Source: Schizochytrium sp. CCTCC M209059 (Eukaryota; Sar; Bigyra; Thraustochytrida; Thraustochytriidae). From it: 52,501 nucleotides of DNA. A program made the translations under genes and the position numbers. Each line of letters opens with the position of its first letter. Positions within the stretch are counted from its first letter, which is position 1. The notes below the pieces were generated by a model, which ran no database searches, was not told the DNA's origin, and saw nothing but the letters and a program-made list of their open reading frames with translations. Shown in pieces: positions 26,747 through 36,671 of this stretch. The stretch is from contig KN805381.1 in the NCBI GenBank assembly GCA_000818945.1, forward strand, positions 171,842 through 224,342, in the 5' to 3' direction.

Positions 26747-29119
26747 TCAGTCATTTTCAGCATCATTGGAATTATTGTTGCCCATACTCGAGGACCACGT
26801 TGCGTTGCCGCTGGAAACGAAGGGGCGAAGAGAGCTAGACACGCCTTGCGTGCGTCCAAGATTGACAGCCTGGGATCCGGGGGGCGGCAAGTGGGGAGAC
26901 TTGGCCGCGTTAGCACGCACGGGATGGCCCCGCGGCTCGGATTCATCGATGGGTGGAACTTCTGGCGCTGCAGGGGAGGCTCGCGTGTACGGAACGCCCA
27001 TGGAGGAAATGTTCAGGTTGGACGCGGATGAGAAGCCCTGTAGATTCTGGCGAGCACGTTCCTGCTGGAGGTCATGAGGAGGTTCCTCTTGGGGCAAAAG
27101 TGATGAAGGTCTGCGAGGCTGATAGGAAGCACCAAGATGCGCGCCAACGCCAGATGTTGTTGTCGATGCGGGCCAGAGCCCCAAGCCTGCTGCTGCTGCT
27201 GCTGCTGCTGCCGTGGCGGCTGCAAAGGTCCCCGTGTTTTTCTGTGCTAGCTGCTGGAGCACGCCCGGAGATACCTGCGAAAGATTGCTTTGAGGCTGCT
27301 GGTACTGATCATTGGGAGGCAGAAAGTGCTGAGCCCACGAGGCGTTTTGAAGGTCGGAAAATGTGTTCATGGGCTGGATGTTCCCGCCTTGCGCCTGTAG
27401 CTGAGACGTATGTGCAAGTGAGGCCGACGCATGGCCTGTGTTGTGCTGAAAGAATGGTTGTGGCTGCGACTGCGACAGTGACTGCAACTGCGACTGCGGC
27501 GGCGGTACCTGCTGCTGCTGCTGCTGCTGTGACGATGAAAACTGGTGCAGCAGCTGTTGTAATTGCGATGGAGTAAATTGTGGTTGCATGGCGTGCTGGG
27601 GCGGTCGATGTTGCAAATAGTCAAGTTGGTACACCTGGCGAGCCGCTGCGTTCGGGTTGTGTTCACTATTCGATAAAGCCGAAGCTCGAATTGCTTGCAT
27701 CATTCCAACGAGCGATTGCTGGGGAATTTGCTGATCAGGGACCTGTGTTTCGTGCCGATGATACGTTGGAGTTCGTTCCGTCGCAGTGCGAGGTCTCTTC
27801 TTGCGGTCTGTGGTGTCAGCGGTAAAGGAGTTTTCGGAGGACAGCCTGGAAGTCAGGCTGCGCTTGTTTGACGTTCCACTGAGTGATTCGCCAGCTGCCC
27901 GGCCGGACGGGAAGGCAGGCGCGGAGGTGGCACGTTGCGCTGCTTTTTCGGGATGCGGAGCCCCCGAGGCATTGGAAGGAACAAAGGGTAACCTGGAATC
28001 GGAACGTTGGTGTTGGCGCGAAGAGGACGACGACGATGCAGAAGATGAGGATGAGGATGAGGCTATTGACTGATTCGAAGCCGAGAGCGAGGAGAGCCGC
28101 TGGATCTGATCTGAGGGCCGTAAGCTTGTCGCGCTTTCCATGGCGCCCAATCCTATGGCCATGGCAGATGGCCCGGTCGCAAGAGGAAGACGGTTGGCAT
28201 AGTTTACAGCCCGAGGCAAATAAGGAAGAGACGATGGCAATCCGTGTTGACCCGGAGTGAATGAAGATAAGGATGCTAACGATGAGGAAGATGCAGATGC
28301 CTGCGAAGCCTTCACTGCAGGAGTCGGTAAAGGTGCAGGTGTGGGAGCAGAACGCGCGGCATTGTCGGTAATTCCTTTGGATGATGATGACGATGATGAT
28401 GATGAGGATGATGATGAGGAGGAGGAGGAGGAGGATTTTGCTTTTGAGGCGCCGCGAGGCCGACGTCGGCTGCAAAAGACGCGAAATTCTGATGACTCTG
28501 CGTAGCCGACGCAGCGAATGTGGCCTTCTACGTTTGGCATTTCTTCAAAAACGTAGGCGCGGAGCACATGTGCGCTGTCGGAGGTATGTACGCTGGAGGT
28601 CCAGCCATAGTGCCAGCCTTGTCTACTCCGGTTGAATTGAAATCCAGACTCAGTTCTCTCGCCAGGGATCCAGGGGCGGCCAGGATTACCTCTACCGCGC
28701 TCTAGCTTTGACCTAATGTCTTGTAGTTTGCGGACGTCTCCGATGCGAACGTCTGGTGGTTCTCTGTGAAGACCGAAAATAGCCCAGGCGTGAAGTCTTG
28801 CGCCGGGCGATTCTCCCTTGACGAAGACGTTGATAAAGGTGCCGCAAAAGCCATGTGTAATGTGTCCGCGTGTTCTGTCGCAGTTTGGAAAGCATCGCAG
28901 GTTCTTTTGGCCAGTGTCCTTGTTGTTTCGCTGGTATTTTGTGTTGAGCAACGTGCTAAAGCCGCATTGGATCGCGGCCATGCTCTGCCGTACGGACGGC
29001 GCCTCGACGCGGATTTGTCGCGAGAGCCTCCTCCACGAGGAAAGAGGATGCTGGTGCCCCGGGATGGACAAGACTCGAAACGGTATATGCTGTTCAACGA
29101 GGATGTCAGATTTCTGCAT
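26747..29119 (-). CDS. unrecognised protein with ordered N-terminal domain and Q/S-rich tail, possible transcription regulator
   Basis: 790 residues from the first ATG (29119). Residues about 15-235 look like one folded domain with Cys and His that could bind zinc (RCFPNCDRTRGHITHGFC), aromatic/beta-like stretches (FCGTFINVFVKGE, ARLHAWAIFGLHREPP, GFQFNRSRQGWHYGWTSSVH, VLRAYVFEEM) and a closing SSEFRVFCSRRRPRG. That ending recalls the C-terminal edge of immunoglobulin-like DNA-binding domains, but I cannot place it in a family. The rest is low complexity: long poly-Ser, Gln-rich (QQQQQQQVPPPQSQ), poly-Ala and His/Gln stretches, typical of transcription regulators. Nuclear function is therefore only an inference. 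The poly-Ser tract corresponds to ATG/GAT-type trinucleotide repeats on the + strand at 28380-28436. Confidence 0.65.
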   Translation of the reverse strand: MQKSDILVEQHIPFRVLSIPGHQHPLSSWRRLSRQIRVEAPSVRQSMAAIQCGFSTLLNTKYQRNNKDTGQKNLRCFPNCDRTRGHITHGFCGTFINVFVKGESPGARLHAWAIFGLHREPPDVRIGDVRKLQDIRSKLERGRGNPGRPWIPGERTESGFQFNRSRQGWHYGWTSSVHTSDSAHVLRAYVFEEMPNVEGHIRCVGYAESSEFRVFCSRRRPRGASKAKSSSSSSSSSSSSSSSSSSSKGITDNAARSAPTPAPLPTPAVKASQASASSSSLASLSSFTPGQHGLPSSLPYLPRAVNYANRLPLATGPSAMAIGLGAMESATSLRPSDQIQRLSSLSASNQSIASSSSSSSASSSSSSRQHQRSDSRLPFVPSNASGAPHPEKAAQRATSAPAFPSGRAAGESLSGTSNKRSLTSRLSSENSFTADTTDRKKRPRTATERTPTYHRHETQVPDQQIPQQSLVGMMQAIRASALSNSEHNPNAAARQVYQLDYLQHRPPQHAMQPQFTPSQLQQLLHQFSSSQQQQQQQVPPPQSQLQSLSQSQPQPFFQHNTGHASASLAHTSQLQAQGGNIQPMNTFSDLQNASWAQHFLPPNDQYQQPQSNLSQVSPGVLQQLAQKNTGTFAAATAAAAAAAAGLGLWPASTTTSGVGAHLGASYQPRRPSSLLPQEEPPHDLQQERARQNLQGFSSASNLNISSMGVPYTRASPAAPEVPPIDESEPRGHPVRANAAKSPHLPPPGSQAVNLGRTQGVSSSLRPFVSSGNATWSSSMGNNNSNDAEND
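28380..28436 (+). repeat. GAT/GAG trinucleotide run encoding poly-Ser on the minus strand
   Basis: About eighteen GAT, GAC and GAG units. On the minus coding strand these give about twenty consecutive serines in the Q/S-rich protein. Confidence 0.8.
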
Positions 29120-32100
29120 GCGGGCGTCCTTTTGCACGTGTTTTGGCGGACCTATGTAGATAGATGGTCTGTCGATCGATTGGCAGACGCGAGCACGTTT
29201 GCCCCCGACGGACTCGCTCGCTCGCTAGCTAATCAGCCAGCGAGCTCGCGCGTCGGCGAGCGGGGAGGTCGAGCGACTTTGGCTGATTCTCTCTCACCAC
29301 CCCGGTTGGGGTCTGAAATGGCCGACGTCCGCCGCGCCTGCTTACGTGGTTGCTTGCCTTGGTTGTATGTAGGCAAAGAAAGCGGTGCACTGCTGTACAC
29401 AGGCTGAGTGTACTTCTTTGCCTGAATAGCGTCGCTGACTGGGGAAAGAAAAGCGATGGAGGGGCGCCCGCCACCTTTGTTGACTTGATTGCGCTTCCCG
29501 CAAACAATGGGACGCGCACACCGGGAGACTGGCTGCTCGAAATGGACTTGCGTCGCTCAATTGCTCAGGGTCTTTCCGTTTCCCCCTTGACAGGCTGCCG
29601 TGATCGGGGACAGTGTGCTGGGACACGACCCTATTCCCTTTCTTTTTCGCAACGCCTAGCAGAATAGCGCGAGAATGGGTTGGTGGCACGGGCCCGTGCT
29701 CACTCTTGTCTTACACTACCTAACACGTCGCGTCGCGCTGCGCTGCGCTGCGCCGCGCCGCGCCGCGCCGTCTCGTTACCAAAGCCCGCTCTGCCCTTTT
29801 GACTGCCTGTCTGTCTTGCGGTGACAAGATAAATTGAGGTCGCTCTGTTGCTCAGGCGGGCCTGCTTCTGTTTTGTTTGCTCGCTCGCGCCAGAACTGGA
29901 CACGGGCGAGACGCGTCGGGCTTCCTCGTGCGAAGGCTTCTCTCACCTCTCCTTGGTCTGCCTGGCTGTCTCGTTTGTTTGCCTGTCTGACTCCGTCGAA
30001 AGGGCAACTTGGCTGGCCGACGCGCGCGCGCGCCCGTATGTGCCGCCGTCGCCGCGGCGTTAGGGGCTTGCCTGACTTGGCTTTCTCCGTCCTGTGCCTG
30101 CCTGCTTGGCTGCCGACGTGGACGCGAGAGATACGAAGAGCGAGAGAGGCGAGGAGAGAGACAACAAACAACAACAACAAAAGCAGTCAGTACTCGCTTG
30201 TCGGGCAGTGTTTGGTTGCCCTTGACCCGAGACAATCAAGTCGAATGGATCGAGGGACGGATGGAACGTATGCAGCGGGCCAGATGGGGCAGCGAACGGC
30301 GCACGAAGCGGCGCACGTGATGCCTGCTCGAATCCTTGTCCGGGAGCGTCTCTGCGTCCACGCGCACGGCCACGCTCCTCGCACGTGGCCCCTGGGAGGT
30401 CCCTAGGCCGAGCGAGTGGTCCCGAGCACCACGAGAAAAAAGACGACAGTCGGCCGGGGCGGCGCCGCCCAGGCTTGCTTTGCGTCCGTGTACTCGCGCG
30501 GTAACGGACAGGGGGGATTGATCGATGCGATGAATCGATCGCTCGATCGTTTCCGCGGGCTTTGTCTTAGCTGGTTGATCGGCAGGCAGGCTAGCTGCCG
30601 TCAGCTAGCTGGCTCACTGCAACGCTGAAGAGCGGCCACGCAGTCCAGATCAGGTCTGGGCTGAAGTGAAGTGGGTCAGACGGAGACTGGATGCGCCGCG
30701 CGCGCGAGCGGTTTCTCCTTGCCTTCCTCGCCCTTTGCGCTTTGCTTCCCTTGCTCCTGTGCGTCGTGCAGCTACTGGCCGGTTAGTTAGCAGTCTGATT
30801 GGTCTGTCTGTCTGTCTGTCTATGTGGCTGGCTGGCTGGCTGAGTCTTCTGGGGTCCGGCGTCCTGGACACGAGCAGAGGATGTCGAATGAAAGACCCTC
30901 CCTGCGGCCCACAGCCCCTCACTCCCTCCGGTACACACCCTACGTTCAAAGCTGTGTGCTTGGCGTCCTTGCGTTCGTTCACAAGCCCGTCCGTGCCTTT
31001 CTTTTCTTTCCTTTTGTCTCTCGCGATTTCTCCTTCCTTCCTGCCTTCCTTCTATCTTTCTTCCTTTGTTTTTTCTTCTCCCTCGCCGCACGCTTCAAGC
31101 TGGCTGGCCGGCCGGTCTTCCGGGTACTTGGCAACGGGGCTGGGCTGGGCTGGGCCGGGCTTGTCTAGGTCCGGGCCGCGCTGGCCTCGCGGCGCGCGCA
31201 GGCAGACAGCCAGAAAGGCAAGGAGGAAAAGCTGTAAAGGGAAAGGAAAGGGGGGTCGCGCGGGACACTTCGTGCCCTCAGCGCTCACCTGCCTAAAAAT
31301 GGCTCCCTTCTGGCTGATCTCCGGAGGGGGAAAAAGAAAAGAAAGAGGGAAAGAATAAAAACTTCCCACACTCCCTGTCCAGCCTTCTTTCCTTTTTTCC
31401 TTTGTTCTCGCCCACACGTGCCGCACTCGATTGTAAACGAAAGAGGAAGCGCCTCTCTCGCTGAAGCGGGCGGGCAGCAGCAGCAGCAGCCAGGCGCTTC
31501 GCTGTTTCGATCTCTCTCTCTCTCTCTGTGTCTCTCTCGAGGCCACTTGAGCCGGAGACTGTCGGGTTAGGCTTTGCTTTGCTCCGCGCCTGCCTTCTTT
31601 TCGTTATTTCGATTGATCGTTCGGTCGTTTCCTTCGTCGTGTCGCGCTCGCTCCGTTAGATCGAAGTCGGGGAGGATGGGACCTGCGCAACGGTCGAAGC
31701 ACCGCTGCCCACCCAAGTAGAAAGAATGAAAGTGAAAGCAAAGGGACGAAAAGGGGAGAAAAGGAACGGAGAGCAGAAATGAAAGAAAGAAAGAAAGCTG
31801 GCCCTCCGGGACTTCACGCCGCGCCCAGCGGGAGATCTGGGCTTCCTCCGCGCCGCGCGTCGAGTTCGAACAAACAGATGAACGAACGAACGATGGAGTG
31901 AATGAATGAATGAACGAACGAACGGAGATCGATCGAATCAGCCCCGTGCGTGTGCAGCCGCAACGCGACTTGCTCTTTCGATGCGCAGGTAGGTAAGTTG
32001 GTAGGTAAATGCAGATGGAGAAAAACGGAAGCAAGCAAGGAAGGAAGAAGGTGGGTGGTGGTGGTGTTGGCGGTGGGGAAATGAGCCGGTGCGGTCAGGG

Positions 32101-32396
32101 CTCGAGATTGCTTGCCAGTCCGTTAGTCAGTCAGTCGAGGTGAGGGCTGGACACGTAACGGGCTTCCTTCTTCTTCTGTTTCCCCCTTTCGCCTCGTATC
32201 GCCTTCGCGCTTTCTCGCGCTATAGGTAACTCGAATATCTCCGGCGCCCAGGCCCGAGGCTCGGCCGGGCCCTCCGTTTCTCGTTTCTCCTGGCTTCGAT
32301 CGCCTGCCGCTCTCTCGTCCGAGAGGCCCAGACCAGCAGCGCGCGAGGCCCCGCTCGCGATGCGCCCTTGGCCCTTCCAAGCAAACCGAGCGAGCG

Positions 32397-32427
<31 letters not shown>

Positions 32428-33170
32428 CCACGCGCAAACGCAAAAGCAAAAGCAAAAGCTCCTGGCCTCACTCTCTCACGCGCCCGTACGCCTCGCCTGG
32501 CTGGCCTCGCGAGGTGGCGTTTCCTTCTCCGCGCGCGAGTGCTTCCTGCGCGCGCCCCAGGCCCCGAGCCTGGATTCGAGCCTCCTGGCCCCGCCTTCCT
32601 CGCCGCTGCTGCTGCAGATGCTTCCGCGCCCACGCCTGCGGACCTCCCTCTGGCGACCACAAGTGGCGGCCGCTGCGAGTCCAGGCCTGTGGCCGCGCGC
32701 CGCTTGCGCCTCGCCCGCGGGGGAGGAGCGGATGTAGGGACGAACGAACCAAGGCGTGGACGAAGAGCAGGGGAAGCGGCAGGCAGTGCCGGCGACTCGA
32801 CGCGGAAAGGGGATGCACGGGTTGAATGGACGCGTGGGTGGAGGAGGGCTGAGCGGCGGGATGGATGAACGACCGAATGAATGAATGAATGAATGAATGC
32901 ACAAGCGAAGCGATGCGATGCCGTGAACAGGGTCGAACGAAAAGAAAGCTACGCCTGCCTGGGTCTAGGCGACGCGATGCGAGTATGTCGTCGTCGGCGG
33001 TGGAGACGGAGGCGGAGACGGTCAGTCCCGGTCAGCGCTGATTCACAGGGTCGACGTCGATGCAATTCCAATGGTAAAGGCGGAGGTGTAGTAGTAGGAG
33101 GAGGAGTAACAGGAGCAAAGAAGAACGCCACAACACCAAGATCACCTAGCACAGAAAAGAATAAACAATC

Positions 33171-33207
<37 letters not shown>

Positions 33208-33880
33208 CACGCCGAGCGAGCGAGGCCACCTCGCGTGTGTTCTTACGCACGCACTCCACGAAAGATTGAAGTTTGCTTGTGCCGTACAGACTGCCCGCCA
33301 CTTGTCGCCTGTGCCAGCCAAAATATCAAACCCCAAACAACGCAACAAAGAAACAAACAACAAGCTGACCTCGTTCGTTTGCCCGCCCAATCTCTCTCAA
33401 TCAGCAAATGAACCAATCCAATCGCCCAGGCTTCGTGCAGGCTTGGCGTTTGCCCGCGAATTCGGCAGCGAGCCTGAGATCCTTGTCGGGCGGCCTCGGG
33501 AGGCCTTGGCGCCGAGCTCGCCTTGACTTGGCTTGCCTCCTTCTTCTCCACGTAGGCCGCCGAGGCAGGCCACCGAGTGCGCGAGAAGCAAGCCTGGACC
33601 CGGCAACCCGCGGCTTGCTTGCTTACTCGCTTGCGTGCCGTCTCGGTGCCTTCCTTTCCCTCTTTCTTTTTCCCTTTTTTCTCCTTTCTTTCTTTCTTTC
33701 TTTCTTCCTTCCTTTCTTTCCCTTCTTTATCCGGCTGTTTTTAGCGGCCAGTATTTGGCCTGCTTCGCCTCCGCAGGTTTGCGAACGTGCCTCGAGCCCG
33801 CGCGGCCTGCCTGCTCGCCTCGCCGCGACCTCCTCTCGCCGCGTCGCGCTGCGTTGAGCTCAACCGGGCTGCGCTCGGCT
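29120..33880. other. gene-poor repeat-rich region, first part
   Basis: No supported gene. The sequence alternates between GC-rich stretches and short tandem or cryptic repeats: a GCGCT/GCGCC pentamer tract (29730-29772), TGTC at 30805-30822, TCC/TTCCTT-type pyrimidine tracts (31000-31080), GGGCT (31137-31160), (TC)n (31512-31535), GAAC/GAAT runs (31865-31925), AAGC (32395-32425), GAAT (32875-32897), CAGG (33171-33206) and a CTTT tract (33655-33720). Open frames are translations of these repeats (poly Leu-Ala-Cys, Ser-Phe-Ile-His and similar). Confidence 0.5.
33171..33206 (+). repeat. (CAGG)n tetranucleotide array
   Basis: About nine perfect AGGC/CAGG units. Confidence 0.85.
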
Positions 33881-34430
33881 GTGCTCTGCTGTGCTCTGCT
33901 GTGCTCTGCTGTGCTCTGCTGTGCTCTGCTGTGCTCTGCTGAGCTCTGCTGTGCTCTGCTGTGCTCTGCTGTGCTCTGCTGTGCTCTGCTGTGCTCTGCT
34001 GTGCTCTGCTGTGCTCTGCTGTGCTCTGCTGTGCTCTGCTGTGCTCTGCTGTGCTCTGCTGTGCTCTGCTGTGCTCTGCTGTGCTCTGCTGTGCTCTGCT
34101 GTGCTCTGCTGTGCTCTGCTGTGCTCTGCTGTGCTCTGCTGTGCTCTGCTGTGCTCTGCTGTGCTCTGCTGTGCTCTGCTGTGCTCTGCTGTGCTCTGCT
34201 GTGCTCTGCTGTGCTCTGCTGTGCTCTGCTGTGCTCTGCTGTGCTCTGCTGTGCTCTGCTGTGCTCTGCTGTGCTCTGCTGTGCTCTGCTGTGCTCTGCT
34301 GTGCTCTGCTGTGCTCTGCTGTGCTCTGCTGTGCTCTGCTGTGCTCTGCTGTGCTCTGCTGTGCTCTGCTGTGCTCTGCTGTGCTCTGCTGTGCTCTGCT
34401 GTGCTCTGCTGTGCTCTGCTGTGCTCTGCT
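33881..34430 (+). repeat. satellite array of 10-bp unit GTGCTCTGCT, 55 copies
   Basis: 55 consecutive copies of GTGCTCTGCT, identical except one GAGCTCTGCT at 33941, flanked by degenerate units GCGCTCGGCT (33871) and GAGCTCGGCT (34431). The 10-mer is itself two related pentamers (GTGCT, CTGCT). All three + frames stay open because the unit has no stop, which produces long spurious Leu/Cys/Ala/Ser frames. Confidence 0.97.
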
Positions 34431-35492
34431 GAGCTCGGCTGGCGTGGACGGCCTGGGTGGGTCGAGCGAGGGGCGTCTCGCTCAGCGACCTACTTCGTGC
34501 GAGGCGCGAGACCGCGATGCTCTTCTCCTCGCCTCTTCGCGCCGCCCGGCTGCTTCGCCTCCCTCACGCCCGGGCGGGCTGGCTGGCAGGCTGGCTGGCT
34601 GGGGCCTCCGGCGTCGCCGCGCGGCTCGCGCGCCCCGCGTTCGGGTCTTGCTGCCTCGCCGCGCCCGGCCGCGCGGAGCTCGCGCCCGCCCAGCCAGGCC
34701 TGGAGCGTGGCGGCCCAGACTGCGCGGGCGATCGAAGAATGGCAGAATGAATGAGTGAATGCCAGAATGCGAGGCAAAGTCAATCTAATCTCACTCGATC
34801 ACCCGAACCCAGCGCGCACTCGCAGGCAGCCGCCGCCGCCAAACCTCGCGACGCCGCGCAGACAGGCCCCGCGCAGCGAGGGCCCGAGCGCCGGCCGCGA
34901 GGGGAGGCGAGGCGAGGCGAGGAGGGGAGGAGACGAGAGGAGAGGCGTGAAGGCAGGAAGGAGCGAATGAAGAAGTCGGCACTGGCGCCGCGCAATGGAG
35001 TCTGCCTAGCTCGCACGCTAGTCAGCAAGCAAGCAAGCGAGCGAGCAAGCGAGCAAGCAAGAAAACGCAAGCGAGCAAGCAAGCCTCGGCGCCGCGAGTG
35101 CCCACCAGCCCGCCCGCGCCGGGGAGGGGGAAAAGGAGGAGGAGGAGGGGGGGTCGCGCGGCTGGATTTGCTGTTTGGAGTCCGCTCGTCGCTTGCTTGC
35201 TTGCTGTCGCTAGCTTGTTTGCTTGCTTGCTTGCTTAGGGAGGGGAGAGAGGGCTCAAGCTGTGATGGACGAAGAAGAGGTGCGCCGCTCGCGCGCTCGC
35301 TCGCTTCCTCGCTCGGGACTCGCGCGAGACGGGCGGCCGGGCAGCCGGGCGAGGGCCGCGCTGACTGTCTGTCTCGCCTGTTTGAGGTTTGCCTTGGCGC
35401 CGAGACCGCCCGCTGTGCTGCGCGCGGCCTGTCTCGCCTGGCTGTCCAGGGAGCTTTTTTGGCCTGTCGACAGTGCGCGGCCGCACGTGCAC

Positions 35493-35499
<7 letters not shown>

Positions 35500-35536
<37 letters not shown>

Positions 35537-35537
35537 G
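35500..35537 (+). repeat. (CAGA)n tetranucleotide array
   Basis: About nine perfect CAGA units. Confidence 0.85.
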
Positions 35538-36426
35538 TGAAGCGTTAAACGGGGAGAGATCAAGAGCTGATCAAGCAAGCAAGCGAGCAAGCAAGCAAGC
35601 AACCGCCGCGAGACGAGCAAGCAGACGTCCACCCGCCGCGGCCGGGAAGAGCTATTTGTTTTTCTCGGCTTGCCTCGACAGCGACGAGCTTTTTCGCTGC
35701 GGGCCTAGACAGCTTGCTAGCTAACTAACTGACGACGACTGCGAGCTCGCCCTGACGGTCTCGTCTCGTCTTGCGCTGCTTCGCGTCGTCGCCCTCTCGA
35801 CGTGACCGGTGGACCAAGCGCCGCTCCGGGCGCCGCTCCACGTCCACCTTTAACGTTCGCAGTGCAGGCTGGACGCGACGCGATACGAGCTTCGAGCGAG
35901 CTTGTGCTCTTTCACTAAGCGAAAGAGAGCGCGCAAGAGCTCGATTGTTTGGAGTTTGTTCGCCGGCGGCCGCGCGCCGGCTAAATCGCTCGCTCCCGTC
36001 TGTCTTGTCTTGTCTTGTCTTGTCTTGTCTTCTTGGAGTGCCTTGGCTTGCCTTGCGCGCGGACGACCAACGTTCGCTTGTCTTTGTTCTTTTTTTTTTT
36101 CTTTTTTTTTTCTAACTCTTTTCTCTCTGCCCTCTCGCACAGCCAGCACGAAAGCAGATTTAACGACGGAGAGCCGGGGGCGCGACGGCTCTGCGGCCTT
36201 CCCTTCGCGCTGCGTCGCGCAGCCCGCCGTCGCCGCGCGCTCGCGTTTCGTCGTGCACTTGTAGCGAGTCGCTGGGCTCGCGCGCCCAGGCGGCGAGGGC
36301 GCGGACGGAGGCACGGCGCCAGCCAGCGCGCACTTGTGATCGGCGGCCTTGCGGGAGAGGAGGAGGAAAGGAAGCTTGGCCTGCCTGCCTTCCTTGGCCT
36401 ACTCCCACTGCAAAGCTCTGTTCCAA

Positions 36427-36468
36427 TCTGCTCTGCTCTGCTCTGCTCTGCTCTGCTCTGCTCTGCTC
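36427..36468 (+). repeat. (CTCTG)n pentanucleotide array
   Basis: Eight near-perfect CTCTG units, the same pentamer that forms half of the 10-bp satellite 2.5 kb upstream. Confidence 0.85.
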
Positions 36469-36608
36469 AATAAAGCTTGGCGTAGTAGGACTAGCATGGA
36501 AGCAAGGATGGAGTGATGGATGGAAGCAAGGATGGATGGATGGATGGATAAATTAGCAAAGCAATTGCCGCGGCCGGCGGCCGAGCAGCCAAGCGGAGGC
36601 ACTTGACT

Positions 36609-36671
36609 CGTCTTACCTTGCCTCGCCTCGCCTTGCCTCGCCTCGCCTTGCCTTGCCTTACCTTGTCTTGC
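36609..36671 (+). repeat. CCTTG/CCTCG pentamer tract
   Basis: About twelve pentamers, mixing CCTTG, CCTCG and variants with single-base changes, in 5-bp register throughout. Confidence 0.75.

Noticed and set aside
33881..34430. CRISPR-like array
   Set aside because: Units are contiguous with no spacers and the DNA is clearly eukaryotic nuclear, so it is a satellite.
33533..34758. Long open frames over the 10-bp satellite
   Set aside because: The repeat unit lacks stops in every + frame; the peptide is a strict Leu/Cys/Ala/Ser period with no domain.
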